Source of the DNA: Glandiceps talaboti
Lineage: Eukaryota > Hemichordata > Enteropneusta > Spengelidae
Direction: 5' to 3'
Assembly (NCBI RefSeq): GCF_964340395.1
Contig: NC_135561.1
Coordinates: 20,674,740 to 20,738,739 of the forward strand
DNA: 64,000 nt
In this document: positions 13,131 to 24,645 of the stretch, piece after piece
Numbering within the stretch: position 1 is the stretch's first letter
Layout: the number at the start of each line of letters is the position of its first letter
Notes under the pieces: generated by a model
What the model saw: the letters and a program-made list of their open reading frames with translations, nothing else
Told to the model about the DNA's origin: nothing
Databases searched by the model: none
Translations under genes and position numbers: made by a program

Positions 13131-13308
13131 TGTTGTTGTTGTTGTTGTTGTAGTAGTAGTGGTGGTGGTGGTGGTGGTGGTAGTGGTAGTAGTAGTGGTG
13201 GTGGTGGTGATGATGGTTGTAGTAGTAATAGTGGTGGTGGTGGTGGTGGTGGTGGCGGCGGCGGTGGTGGTGGTGGTAGTAGTTGTTGTAATAGTGGTGG
13301 TGGAGAAG
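13003..13308. repeat. GTN-rich trinucleotide microsatellite
   Basis: About 300 bp of GTA, GTT, GTG and a few GCG triplets in blocks. It gives a continuous poly-valine frame of about 100 residues, which is not a protein. Confidence 0.97.
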
Positions 13309-13984
13309 TGGTGAGAGAATAGTCTCAGATCTAGATGAATATGTTCTTAGTCAATCTTTTTTATCCAATTGCATGGGACGGTTGTACAATAACGAAACAC
13401 TTTCTAGCTTACGGTCAATTAAGTTGTTATTAGTCAGCGTTTTTGTAAGCTTAGGCCTAATTAGAAGACAGGGAATGAGAACAAAGCACACTGAACAATG
13501 GAGTAATCAACAGATACTAATACAACCAACTAAGAGTTTCATGGAGTTTGAGAAATTAATGATGAGAAGTTACAACTGTTGAATAGTACAATGGTGCACT
13601 TTGCCTAGATCACTAATCTAGACAGTCGCAATACACCATGTTCAGCTCACAGGTACGGTTTCAGCCATTTTGATGTGTTCTGTGGGGGCGCCCAAAATTG
13701 GGAGCAACAGAGGTAGTCTCAACAACTTTTGACAAGGACACAAAACAGAAGTGACGAAAGCATGAGTAACGGAGCAACCATATATCATGTTAAACTGTGT
13801 GTACTTTTGATTTACTCTTCGTCTGAATGTACGGGCTTTGAACAAGACTAGTTCCGCTGAACCATTTCCATGGTCCACATCAGATAACAATTGTTTATTT
13901 CTTTTGCATCCATTTTGTATATTTGTATCATATGCATGTTCTCTGAAGGTGTAGTTATTTTTGTTATCTGGTGAATTAATTATA

Positions 13985-13985
<1 letters not shown>

Positions 13986-14080
<95 letters not shown>

Positions 14081-14134
14081 ACGCTCTGCCACTGCGGTAT
14101 AGAGCACTGTCTTAGCAGATCGATACTCACCAAG

Positions 14135-14176
<42 letters not shown>

Positions 14177-14410
14177 CGATATATACACTTAAATGTTTGT
14201 GTATATATTGTGTAACAAGATGGTCAGACGAAAAAATTTCTTACGGAGGTTTACTTCTATAGTTGGTGACAGAATATTTACTGTCATGGCGACATTTCGA
14301 GACTGATTCAGATTTTTAGTTCAGTAGCATGCTCTTTTCAGCATTGATTATACATAGTTTCTCAGTTAAACAGAGATTACAATGTTTTGTCTCATTTGTG
14401 TGAGCAGCAT

Positions 14411-14504
<94 letters not shown>
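13986..14504. repeat. Three long (TA)n tracts
   Basis: TA tracts at about 13986-14073, 14137-14175 and 14414-14504. The last directly abuts the end of the Penelope-like fragment. The Tyr-Ile repeat frame on the minus strand is an artefact joined to real Penelope-like sequence. Confidence 0.95.
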
Positions 14505-14506
<2 letters not shown>

Positions 14507-14800
14507 TTTCTGACATAGACGTTTCGGTCAGGCTTCGCAATATCTTTTCAAGTCCTACTACTTTGAAGTCGGCATGGGAGTGGTTGGCCGAGTTGAAATG
14601 GTTCGTTTGTTTTTATTTCTTATCAGTGATAAGTAGTTCTGCATGGGGATGGAGATGGTGTCTCCCGTTTCTCCAACATATATTGTTTGACTAATTTGTC
14701 CACACTTCTCACATTGTATACCATATATTGCGCTTGTTGTTTTGCAGTTTATGTGTCCGAAGATTGTGTATTTTGTGTTGTTTGGGACTGTGATAGAATA
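14505..14800 (-). mobile_element. Penelope-like element 3' fragment (GIY-YIG region)
   Basis: The minus strand encodes a decayed GIY-YIG endonuclease-like segment. CKTTSAIYGIQCEKCGQ is followed by TIYVGETGD, then after a frameshift [20 protein letters not shown]. The CxxxxxIYxIxCxxCGxxYVGET...HFNxxxHSxxDxxVxGxE layout is characteristic of Penelope-like retroelement C-termini. A frame change near 14590 and loss of upstream sequence show it is a relic. Confidence 0.68.
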
Positions 14801-14865
14801 TATATATGCATATGCATATAGAATTTTTAAATCTATATAACATTGAATGAGTTTTCATTTTACAG

Positions 14866-15088
14866 GTGAAATTTGACAATCCAATATTTGAAACTGATTT
14901 AAAAATTGAAGACGAAGAAAACGCAGAGACGTATCATTATAGGAATACAGAGTATGAAGATATCCAAGTACAGAGTACACAAGAAGCTATCAAATATTTA
15001 GTGAGACAAAAACAGAAGAAAGTTTGTGGAGTCGTTGCTCTGAGCATAACCATAGTGGTGATTGTGGCCTTAATTGTGTACGTAGCAG
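14866..15088 (+). CDS. Membrane-protein gene, cytoplasmic tail and membrane-span exon B2
   Basis: Encodes about 74 residues starting VKFDNPIFETDLKIEDEEN, with the tyrosine motif TEYEDIQVQS, then QEAIKYLVRQKQKK and one hydrophobic span (CGVVALSITIVVIVALIVYV). Topology is predicted type II: basic cytoplasmic border, no signal peptide. A TTTTACAG acceptor and GTAAGT donor give phase 0 in and phase 1 out. It is clearly paralogous to 4437-4665 (NPIFETDL, EYE-N/D-IQVQST and AIKYL are shared). Unlike module A, it is followed at normal distance by in-phase SEA and Tg exons, so it is the likelier default N-terminus. The frame reads on past the donor to a stop, which could be an unspliced short form. 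Confidence 0.78.
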
Positions 15089-16031
15089 GTAAGTTTCTGA
15101 ATAACTAAAGTCAAGATGAGAAGCATCATTATGTTCTCGTCAACCAAGTTGTATAAATGGGGATCTCGTAGGATAGTGATTAGTATAAATCTTGATAGTA
15201 CCTTATCAGAAAACAAGAACTGATTAGGTTTTGGTTAACACCCTGTGAATATTAATGAGGATTTTGCATAAATAATGATTTTAAGTAGTCATTATCTTAG
15301 TGATAGAATTCATGTTTCAACCTCACGTACCTCACGTATATACATTGATGATAGCAAAGCAGATCTTTTCCGCAAGCTTGCTGATGTAACTATAGTCATT
15401 TGGATAAATCATGATTTTTCTTATAATTAGGCAGTATCATAATGATGCATGCTACAAAAGCAAGCATGGACTTTCATGAATACTTAGCTTAAGTTAGTAA
15501 TTATTTGGTAATTAGGCAATATCTTTTTAAAAAATCATATAATTTAGTACATATGTCGATGATAGAAAATCACAAATATCTTAGTCAAATCTTATATAAT
15601 GAGGTGTACACATTGATGGCCACAAAGGTCATGTGTCCTTCAAAGCTTGTTGATGTAGCTGTTAACTTTAAGGAGTCATTTGCATAATTGAAGAAAATGG
15701 AACCTTTAAATGTAATATAATTTTGTACATTGATGATAATATACAGCACAATGTTGATGTTTTAATTTCAATAGGTCAGTTGCATAATTAACGCAATTTA
15801 CCAAAGGATGTACCATTTATAGTAACTAAGAATTTCGCATTCTAATGTTCTGTGTTGAAACCAACCGAGAGATCGATTTACATCCAGTTAATATTCTCTA
15901 AATTACCCTTATAGAAAGTAGTCAGTTTACATCCATCTGTTTTTATATGTGTGTTTACAATGAGCAATTTTTGGTTACCCTAAAATCTATATCTGAATTA
16001 CTAAAAGTAAGAATTTTGTCTCGCCTCAAAG

Positions 16032-16106
16032 TTCGGTTTTCTGAAGAAACGCCAAAAGGGCTACTTGACAAGGCAACGGATCCTGCAAAACCATCAGTGA
16101 TAACAG
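16032..16106 (+). CDS. Candidate stalk exon
   Basis: A 75-nt phase 1 to phase 1 segment between a CTCGCCTCAAAG acceptor and a GTATTG donor, open in the frame joining exon B2 to the SEA exons. It encodes a hydrophilic linker beginning VRFSEETPKG and ending KPSVIT, suitable as a juxtamembrane stalk. It has no domain signature and splice signals are moderate. Skipping it would keep the frame. Confidence 0.4.
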
Positions 16107-16708
16107 GTATTGTAAGAACTATATATATTTCCAAAACAACATAGTCTTTCATATCAGGGAACTTAGCATTTGCTTTGACCAATAATGTTGGATTTATCAT
16201 CAAGGCAGGTATTTTACATATAATGAGTATAACGAGACATATTTAAATATGTGCCGCTTTCAACTTGACAAAAATCACACAAGTTACAGTTAACTATTGT
16301 TAGCCAGAGTACATGTAAGTTGGCTATTGTTACCAAGTTTCAGACTAAATTGGATGTACATTAAATTAATGGGAATAAACCGTTTGGAAGATGTGATGAC
16401 ATTGTTGATTTTGGATGTTTTCTTAGTTACCTCATTATTCATCTAGATATGTGTCATTGACAAGACAAATATCGTACTTATTTTGCATATACTAGTTCCA
16501 ACATTTATCTTTACTTGACAACTTCGGATTAGGATTAAAATCTAGTGAAATTATTGGTTTGGCAGATTTATAGAAAAAGGTGGTTCAGAACAAAGGAATG
16601 ATCCCATGTAATCCTTTTAAAGATAACACTAATGCAATGACCTAGGACGGAAACATTGCCCTTGAAAAGGCTCATGCGATGTTGATTGGAGGCAACTTGA
16701 TTTTGCAG

Positions 16709-16836
16709 GTTGCTGTCGATTTGCCGTCAGGTTTCGTCTTCAAGAAATATATGGTGAAACTGCTGAGTATAATGATCATTTTTCCAACTCAAGTTCGCCC
16801 CATTTCCAGATTTTAGCGGATATCATTGAAGGACCC
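16709..16836 (+). CDS. SEA domain, first part
   Basis: A TTTTGCAG acceptor opens phase 1 and gives GCCRFAVRFRLQEIYGETAE, then YNDHFSNSSSPHFQILADII. This is the alpha/beta start of a SEA domain (F-x-L.. with Y..... S..F..L...I). It ends GGACCC before GTATGT in phase 0, exactly the phase of the next exon at 17289. The exon has no long uninterrupted reading frame and is recognised only from the joined domain. Confidence 0.68.
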
Positions 16837-16910
16837 GTATGTACGACGTATTTATCTGAAGTGTTGTAGAACTATTTTTGTTTCGAGGATGTACTGCTAA
16901 GAATTTTGAA

Positions 16911-16935
16911 CAGTCTGACTGACTGACTGACTGAC

Positions 16936-16980
<45 letters not shown>

Positions 16981-16981
16981 C
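16911..16981. repeat. (GACT)n-(GATT)n microsatellite
   Basis: Tetranucleotide run changing from GACT to GATT units, in the first SEA intron. Confidence 0.93.
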
Positions 16982-17093
16982 ATCTTTCAATATGAAAAAG
17001 ATATAAATACATTGCAAATGAAATATGTGGTGAGACAAAATTCAATGTAGCAGAGAATGTAAAGTCATTGGTTATGGGATATCTCTTAAAAGA

Positions 17094-17205
17094 ATGTTAT
17101 ATTATATCATATTATATTATATTATATTATATTATATTATATTATATTATATATTATATTATATTATATCATATTATATTACATTATATTATAATATTGT
17201 TATAT
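17094..17205. repeat. (TATAT)n-type AT microsatellite
   Basis: Pentanucleotide-like TATAT/ATTAT repeat with interruptions, about 85 bp before the next SEA exon. Confidence 0.9.
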
Positions 17206-17288
17206 TATCATTTTATGTTTAACTTATTGAGTGTTCATTTTATATTTATAAATCACAAATTAAATGTTGACAATTACGTGTTTTACAG

Positions 17289-17356
17289 TTCGATAATCTG
17301 TTCCTGAACAGTTCAATGAAAGATATTTATAACTCTACCAAAGTCGTGAAATTAAG
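17289..17356 (+). CDS. SEA domain, middle part
   Basis: A 68-nt exon (acceptor GTTTTACAG, donor GTAAGG) encoding FDNLFLNSSMKDIYNSTKVV then KLR. It enters in phase 0 and leaves in phase 2, matching its neighbours. It supplies the SEA helix and the strand leading to the cleavage loop. Two N-x-S/T sites suggest an extracellular location. Confidence 0.7.
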
Positions 17357-17490
17357 GTAAGGAAAATATCCCATACTGTAAAATATGTGTGTTGTCATAC
17401 TATCGATACCTACGAAAGTTCACCAATTGACACCAATTGGTTTTCCTGTTAAGCCAGTTTTCTAAATTGCTTGAATGTCCTGTAAATGTC

Positions 17491-17741
17491 ATGGTTGGTT
17501 GGTTGGTTGGTTGGTTGGTTGGTTGGTTGGTTGGTTACATAAATACAAAGGTACTTTTGTCAGAGGGATATAAAATTCAGGGCCAAGATCCATCATGGTG
17601 CATTACTTTGTATGTGATAATCAATAAGAGATACATACACTTCGTTTGTCAGTTTGTTACCAGCTATTAAAGTGCATGTTTATGAGACAACAGTTATGAG
17701 GTCATTCGCTTTAACCTAATGTCAAGGGAGTACGTTAGTGA

Positions 17742-17774
<33 letters not shown>

Positions 17775-17842
17775 GCCTTTCTATCTGTCTGTCTGTATGT
17801 CCATCTGTCTGCATATCTGTCTGTATCTGTCTGTCTGTCATC
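17491..17842. repeat. (GGTT)n and (CTGT)n microsatellites
   Basis: GGTT units at about 17491-17536 and CTGT units with CTAT/CATC variants at about 17741-17842. The sequence between is not repetitive. All lies within the second SEA intron. Confidence 0.9.
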
Positions 17843-18076
17843 ATTTTCTCAAAATAGGCTGGCTCAATTCAAATGGTAATTGATAATTGTATACATTCTT
17901 TTGTGCAATGGTTTAATAGAAGATAAAACTGATTGGTTTAAAGGGTGGTGTCTGTTTATATTGATCGCAATTAAGATAATGAAGATGGGTTAATATTTGA
18001 CATTGAAAGGCAAGGGTGTAAAAACTGTGATTTAGTCATTTGAATAAAGCCGTTCATTTATGGTTTAAATCTACAG

Positions 18077-18231
18077 TTCTGGCAGCGTTATTGTGGAAGC
18101 AGTGCTTGTGTTTGAGTCCAGTAGGATTCTGGTTAGCCAGGATATGCTCGACGTGCTTCTGACAGGAATCAAATTTTCACAAGCTTTCAGTAGAATACTT
18201 GTGGCTGATCCGGGAACAGTAATTGTTGTGC
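18077..18231 (+). CDS. SEA domain, last part with GSVIV motif
   Basis: A 155-nt exon between ATCTACAG and a GTGAGT donor. It enters in phase 2, giving SSGSVIVEAVLVFESSR, then QDMLDVLLTGIKFSQAF, and ends after ADPGTVIVV in phase 1. The GSVIV sequence fits the G-SVVV-type autoproteolysis loop of mucin-like SEA domains, so the ectodomain may be cut but held non-covalently. The phase-1 exit matches the following thyroglobulin-type exon. The open frame continuing to 18401 past the donor is intronic. Confidence 0.75.
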
Positions 18232-20567
18232 GTGAGTATTCATTTTCAATGAACAGTCATTCTGTAAAGAATATTACACCATACGTCATCAATGTGAAGC
18301 TTTCTCACCCAGTCATAAACATCAGACCCATGTTAAACAAGGCAAATCGTCTTGTACTATTCTCAATAATCCACACAAGTATCGTATTATTTGAATGTTA
18401 GTCATACACAGGTAAAATATGTGGATGTATAGCATATACCAAATTTGGTATGTAAAGCTATAAATCAGTTTTAAACCAGATTTAAACTGAATGCCTTCCG
18501 TAATCGTATAGCCTTGCAATTTCATGATTTATGCAAGAAATTTAGCTCTATATCTGTGATTTTTCAAGTCACAGTGAAAGTTAGTCAAATATATTGTTCA
18601 AATGCCCGCCTCCTATTCTCGGCAGAGAAAAGCTTGCCATCCTCGACTTCATTCGCTTTCGTGATCCCTACATACGCGGGATATGCACACCAGTTTCCAC
18701 GGCAAATAATAAACGAAATTCAAACCGACACCATTTTGTGTGAGCAGTAGCAATAACTCGGAAATAGTGGAAATGGCAGGTCTTGTTTGGCTATCAGATA
18801 GGCAATATTTATCTTTTATTTTTATTTCTGCTATTTGTTATTACCATTCAAGTACTAGTTATACCGAAGGCTTTCACCAAGGGACCGACCGCCCCTGGTT
18901 TCGTGAAATATGTCTTTGAATTCGCTCGAACGTGTGTCACCGAAATGGAGTGTTCCATTAGTTTGTTTGTTTTTCAACCAATTTTCCCCGTTCCAACGCG
19001 AAAGCAGACTTCTCTTTCGAGAATTTACAATATCGACACCATGCTCTGTAAATACTGCCATCTATTAGGTACTTGCTGTTTTAACTGGTATGGATGTTCA
19101 TCCACTCAAATTATTCAAGCCATCGTGCCAATTTTACATCTTTAGATTTTCCAAACGGTGACGAATGATCTTTTTAAGCCACCACATTGGAAACGTCGCA
19201 TGTTGTCTTGCTGCGATTAGCGGGTTGTTCATCATTTCCACCATCACTCGTACCTGGCTTACTAGCTGGAGAAAGGAAAAGAGTTATACGTCGTTTAAGT
19301 TACTCAGACTGGAACCGGTTATTCGTCGCTGTGTAGGTACTCGCCGAGGTTAAACTGTCATGATTTGTGGAGAGAAGTTAAACTAAAATCTTTAAAATCA
19401 CCAATGTCCGGGGCAAACCGGAGTAGCCAATGAAAAAAACAGAAAAGGGCAAATTGTGTCGGAATCGAAGGCTTCCCGACATAGTCATTCATTGTTATCT
19501 AAAGGAAAAATCAATCAAATCTAACGTCAACAACTTTGTCTGTCTTCACCATCCATTGGAGTCAGAGTATGTCAGTCAGAGTCTACACTGCGACGTATAT
19601 AAATTACTTGCAAGTGCGACCTTCAAAATTGCCAGTAAAATGCCGGTAAATATGAAATTTCACAGTTTATATACCAGTAAATTTAGAATGTCACCTGCTA
19701 AATGCTGATATTTATGATTTCACCGGCATTGGCGTGGTTTTCATCGGCAACTTCCTAGGCTGCTCGGACTATCGAACGAAGTAAAAACAAGATTTTCAAT
19801 TTTGAAATAGTGAAGCGATCGTATGAAGTTATGTAGGCGAAATCTCCAGCATGCTTGCCTGCAGATGTGATCTTACGGCCAACCACTCAAGTAATAACGG
19901 GAAGCTTTTACAGAAAGTTGTAGCAGAGATCTCAGGGTAGGCGTTTTAAAGGCCAAGAAAAAAAGAATTGTTTTCTGAGTTTGCATCTCTTAAATACCCC
20001 GCCTCGATCTTCTCCTTTCTCGTGTTTGTCCAGCCAATGCAGACTGCAGATACAATGGAAAAACACAAAATAACTCTCCCTACATTAATTGCTACTTCAG
20101 GGAAGACAACTGCACAACTAATCATGAATAATTAACAAAAATATTTGCGTCGTCGCACCACTTTCCTGACCACAAACAACAACTTTCTTTTGTGTGGCCA
20201 CCGCGCCTAATTACCGAAAATATGCAATGACTTATTAAAACTAAAAGCTAAATCGATAATATTTTCAGGACAGATGCGCTTTGGTATCGCAAATGTATGT
20301 ACCAAGTTATAATGAATTCGAAGTGTGCATTCTTCAGATATAGCCCAAATGAATTTTAAGTTAAAATCAAGAATAACCAGATTTAAACTGAATGGGCAAC
20401 AAACCTTAGATTTTTGGGCCTACACACAAAATTCTGAACTATAGCTATTATACATGATGTATCACTTACGGGAGGTAAAAATGAAAACATGTATTCATCA
20501 ATACACAGTCATGAAAAAAAAATCCTTGATATCTCAAAGATTTTAAATAATGTTGGTGTGTTTGCAG
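18232..20567 (+). other. Intron with an unrecognised 1.88-kb block
   Basis: A 20-bp direct repeat (starting AACCAGATTTAAACTGAATG) at 18474-18493 and 20375-20394 brackets a block of about 1.88 kb that is richer in GC and CpG than its surroundings. This could be a transposon with a long target duplication. Short frames on both strands inside it match no family I recognise. Confidence 0.45.
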
Positions 20568-20807
20568 CAACCCAGTCGTTGGGGAACACAGTCTGTGAGA
20601 CCAAGCAGATAAGCCAAGTACTCGACTGTCAAGGTAACACTTCATGTTGGACTATACAGTGTACAGATGATGGTTCTTTTGCTCCTGTCCAGTGTCAGCG
20701 AACAATCACGGGCGATGTAGTGTGCTATTGCGTAGACGAGACTGGTAAAATGTTGACAGAAAGTGCCGTCACCAACCAGGAACCTACCGACTGTGGCACT
20801 TTTTCAG
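20568..20807 (+). CDS. Thyroglobulin type-1-like domain exon 1
   Basis: A 240-nt exon, phase 1 at both ends, from TTTGCAG to GTAGGG. It encodes ATQSLGNTVCETK..., then LDCQGNTSCWTIQCTDDGSF, PVQCQR, CYCVDETGK and a final DC. The order C...C...CW..QC..DGSF.P.QC...CYCVD..G...C is a thyroglobulin type-1 fold with an added cysteine pair ahead of the usual second cysteine. Such domains are extracellular and often bind or inhibit cathepsin-like proteases. The role here is unknown. The 5' extension of the open frame upstream of 20568 is intron. Confidence 0.83.
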
Positions 20808-22209
20808 GTAGGGATTTTCATCTTAAGGGGGCGGGGGGCTTTTACGAGTATAAAGGGGCATGACCTGTTACTCAGCCTAAGGCATTTGAATGTGAACTTT
20901 AAAGACAATGACAGCTGGCTGAACGTGTGAAACACTCAACGTTCAGTTGTTGCCATAGAAATACTAGCTTTGTTGCGAATAAATGAATTAAATCTTCACA
21001 TTTTATAGAAATAATATCATAACTAGGCAAAGCCCATAAGCTCGCACAGGGTAGATTCATTTGTGACCGGCTGCTGGACCAGGGTTGATACACTTGATTT
21101 GGGTCATTTGCCAGGGGTATTGACCATCAAAATTTATTTTATTGAATGACATCTAATTCTCTGACATGGACGAGAAGTAAAGAAAGTCAACACTCTATGC
21201 AGTTGTTGGTTTCAAAAACCATCATAGCCATTAGATTAATATTGTTCATTTTCAATCAGCCAACTTATCATAGACCCTCCACCAACGTACGTTGGTCTTT
21301 GGACAAATGTTTTGTTGACATGTTGCCAAACATCACGATTTCTCAATTCAACTCGATGAATTAGGAATGTTGCTGTACCAACAAACATAGGAAAGTAGTT
21401 ATTCTTTTTAGAACATGTAAAAAATCAATTATCGACAATATAAATGTCAAAACCACACTTCCACAACCCGGAAATTAAACTGCGCTATGTCAGCAGTGGT
21501 CCGTATCGCGTACCGCCGTGCATCAAACTTCCAAATAGTGTAACAATTTCTCCTTGAAGTACTGTGATGCCTCGATACTCCTTACAATGTTACGATAATC
21601 GTGCCAACAGGCCTACTGTTACAATATTGCAATGCATGGTGATGTTATGTCGCCTATGCTATATGATGATACGGTAGCGCGTGGAGAATGTGTACGTATT
21701 TGCACGTAGTATATAGAAGGCGCATGCGTAGTCACTGCGCGCCGCAATGCATACCTGGGAGAACCACCAATTTTTTTTCGCATAGTATATACGACGCGCA
21801 TGCGTACTAGTCATTGAGCCGCTACGCGAGCTATAATCTCTTTGAATATTAATCACACAATAAATGTCTGTCACATTTGCATATATCGTACTTGTTGGTT
21901 ATCAACATTTCTACAGATCTACTCGTAATTCATTGGTAGTTTTGGATATCTATGTGAAGTTATTGGATGTCGACTTAACGCATTCTGAGGAAACAATTCA
22001 ATTTCTTTAATTGTTTACATAAGGTGATTATATCTGCATAACGAAGACACCACTATCACAAACTTGTGTAAGCTACTACGTACAATAATTAGTGTATTAC
22101 TGTGTACACAAACACACACCCACATCAAAACGCATACACACACATTCCCTACTGACTGGTTGTTATGTAAATATATATGGCACAATTGGTAACTGTCGTG
22201 TATTTACAG
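20808..22209 (+). other. Intron, no feature recognised
   Basis: Contains two partly similar CG-rich stretches (around 21715-21745 and 21780-21830, sharing AGTATATA-G and GCGCATGCGTA). No gene or element recognised. Confidence 0.45.
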
Positions 22210-22587
22210 GTTCTTCGGTCAGTTGGCCAAAGTCGTCGGGATTCGACTTTGGGTCCCGAAACAATCGGTTGACGTTCGGTAGGCCACAACAGACAGCAGT
22301 AACCCCGACGATGCTTCCTACAGCGTGGGAAGGACCAACAGAAGTAAGCACTGACACGCAAGTGTGTGACTTACTTAGATATAAGACGGAACTCGATTGT
22401 AACCGCGCCGGACTGGTGGAACATTGCTGGATTGCTCAATGCAATGATTTAGGAGAGTTAAGCAACAGCCAGTGCGTGGAGACAGCTAATTACACTTACT
22501 GCTGGTGTATCACAGACATCAATGATCCAGCGATAGCACAGGATTCAGAGACGTTTGGATACAGACCACGTTGTGTGATATCTAGAG
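22210..22587 (+). CDS. Thyroglobulin type-1-like domain exon 2
   Basis: A 378-nt phase 1-1 exon from TATTTACAG to GTATGT. A Pro/Thr/Ser-rich linker of about 50 residues (GSSVSWPKSSG..., TPTMLPTAWEGPTEVS) precedes the domain: DTQVCDLLRYKTELDCN, HCWIAQCNDLGEL, NSQCVET, TYCWCIT and PRC. The eight-cysteine layout is the same as in the other three copies, including the CW..QC and CWC motifs. The Gly of the DG turn is shifted (DLGE). Secreted or ectodomain location is inferred from disulfide density. Confidence 0.82.
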
Positions 22588-22734
22588 GTATGTTCACACT
22601 GTCCAATAATTAACCTAGACCCTACGGCAACCGAGGAGGCTCATGATATCACATATCAATTTTGATTTTAAAAAACGAAAAAAAGGAAGGAAAAAAGGAG
22701 AAAAACGACAAAAGTAAAAAAAAAGAAAATATTT

Positions 22735-23140
22735 CACAAATCGATTTTCATTTCAAATTTGTTTTCACTTTCATTTGCAAATTGATTTTCATTTCAAATT
22801 CATTTTCACTTCCATTTTCATTTGCAAATCGATTTTCATTTCAAATTCGTTTTCACTTCCATTTTCAGTTGCAAATTGATTTTCATTTCAAATTCGTTTT
22901 CACTTTCATTTGCAAATTCATTTTCATTTCAAATTCGTTTTCACTTCCATTTTCATTTGCAAATCGATTTTTTTCATTTCAAATTCATTTTTACTTTCAT
23001 TTGCAAATTCATTTTCATTTCAAATTCGTTTTCACTTCCATTTTCATTTGCAAATCGATTTTCATTTCAAATTCATTTTCACTTTCATTTGCAAATTCAT
23101 TTATATTTCAAATTCGTTTTCACTTCCATTTTCCATCTTC
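22735..23140. repeat. 41/47-bp tandem repeat, copy 1
   Basis: Alternating units of about 41 and 47 bp built from TTGCAAAT, TTCATTTTCATTTCAAATT and CGTTTTCACTT(T/C)CA. All three frames are open and give Phe/His/Gln/Ser repeats, which are artefacts. The same repeat occurs in reverse orientation at 28478-28732. Confidence 0.92.
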
Positions 23141-24179
23141 ACAGTAGTCTGCCTAGTAGTTTGGAAGTAAAAATGTTTACCAAAGTTTATTGTTCCATTT
23201 AATTTGCATATCACTTGTCTGATCACCTTGACTTGAACAAATCAACAAGACATGTGTTGTTAAATACTTTTAATACTGTTCAAAAGTTTCACCTCAAACT
23301 CATTTTTTTCAACCTTATTTGTATATCACTTATTGGATCACTTTGACTTAAAGAAGCTGGACCACAAAACTAGGGTCATCACCAAATGTCAAACTAGTAA
23401 ACCCAGTGGTGTTCTAATTTATGATTTTAAACCAAAAAACACACATTTTACACCCATTTTGCTTACCACTTGTCAGATATTGATTCAACAGGTCTAGAAC
23501 AATATCGGTCTCATCATAGATTTTCTCATAGCACTTGTTCCTTTCACAAAAATATCTATGCAGCCACTACTTACAGTACAGGTGTAGCTCTGTCCATCCA
23601 ATGATCAACACAAAATATATCGCTATGAATATCTCAGTATGAACAGAAGTATGAACTAATGGCACGTATCTAATCAGAGAAATCCATCTACAATTATTAT
23701 GATTTGATAATCTTAATTTGAACATTTTCCTAAGTAAACACCAAAACGCAACATCCCCACCAAACAATAGCTCCTGTGGTTTTGAGTTTAACTTGTGTAC
23801 ACAGATAAACCACACCACAAGCACTACTGGACATTATAGTTGTGCTAATAAAAGAACCAGAGCTCAAATCTTAGCTGGTAGTAACTATTATATAAAAAAG
23901 ATACTGTCAATCGCACCGTCACCGTAGCAACTGTATAGTTGGCTTTTACTATGGGCATACATTGCACTTTGTGGAATTTATATCCTATATATTCTGTATC
24001 CATGCTACCCAACAGTGTTCAAGGTAATCAGTAAAGTATATAGAGGTTGGTGAAAAAAGTGAAGTTACTTACAAAATGCACAGGACACCATGACTTTGTT
24101 TAAAATATAATTTATTATAATTTTGAATATCTTTATTTATTCATCTGTAAGTCTGAATAACATACCACATAATATGAAT
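23141..24179 (+). other. Intron, diverged repeats
   Basis: Diverged sequence blocks at about 23200-23500 share TATCACTT(G/A)T..GAT(C/A), suggesting an old repeat of about 130 bp. Nothing else recognised. Confidence 0.35.
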
Positions 24180-24645
24180 CATATAATCAGTGATAACTAT
24201 TATATCATATCTTAGATGTCCTGTTACATTAATCAGTGACAAACAAATCATATTTTAGATGTCAAATCACATTCATCGGTGTGACAAACAAATCATATAA
24301 CTTAGATATTAAGTCACATTCATCAGTGACAAACAAATCATATTTTAGATGTCCAGTCATATCCATCAGTGACAAACAAATCATGTCACATTAATCAGTG
24401 ACAAACAAATCATAACTTAGATATCCAGTCACATTCATCAGTGACAAACAAATCATATCTTAGATGTCAAGTCACATTCATCAGTGACAAACAAATCATA
24501 TCTTAGATGTCAAGTCACATTCATCAGTGACAAACAAATCATATAAACTTAGATGTCAAGTCACATTAATCAGTGACAAACAAATCATCACTTAGATATT
24601 CAGTCACATTAATCAGTGACAAACAAATCATATCATAGATGTCCA
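24180..24645. repeat. 43-bp tandem array
   Basis: About ten copies of a 43-bp unit containing ATCAGTGACAAACAAATCAT and CTTAGATGTCAAGTCACATT, with substitutions and a few length changes. Noncoding. Confidence 0.9.

Larger units (their letters stand above)
8466..14865 (+). other. Intron B1-B2, rich in mobile and simple repeats
   Basis: About 6.4 kb between GTAAAA and TTTTACAG. It holds a diverged minisatellite, a non-LTR retrotransposon tail, a GTN-rich microsatellite, TA repeats and a Penelope-like fragment, listed separately. About 8470-9950 and 12420-13000 hold no recognised feature except an imperfect hairpin near 9096-9137 (AACCTCAGAcc against ggtgaTCTGAGGTT). Confidence 0.5.

Noticed and set aside
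13003-13314. 103-residue poly-valine protein
   Set aside because: GTN trinucleotide repeat without any other coding signal.
18783-19145. Hydrophobic 120-residue ORF as a membrane protein gene
   Set aside because: No homology recognised, overlapping frame on the other strand, and no splice or start context; left as unknown block.
22662-23202. Phe/His-rich proteins of 86 to 161 residues
   Set aside because: Open in three frames because the 41/47-bp tandem repeat lacks stops; no conservation signal.
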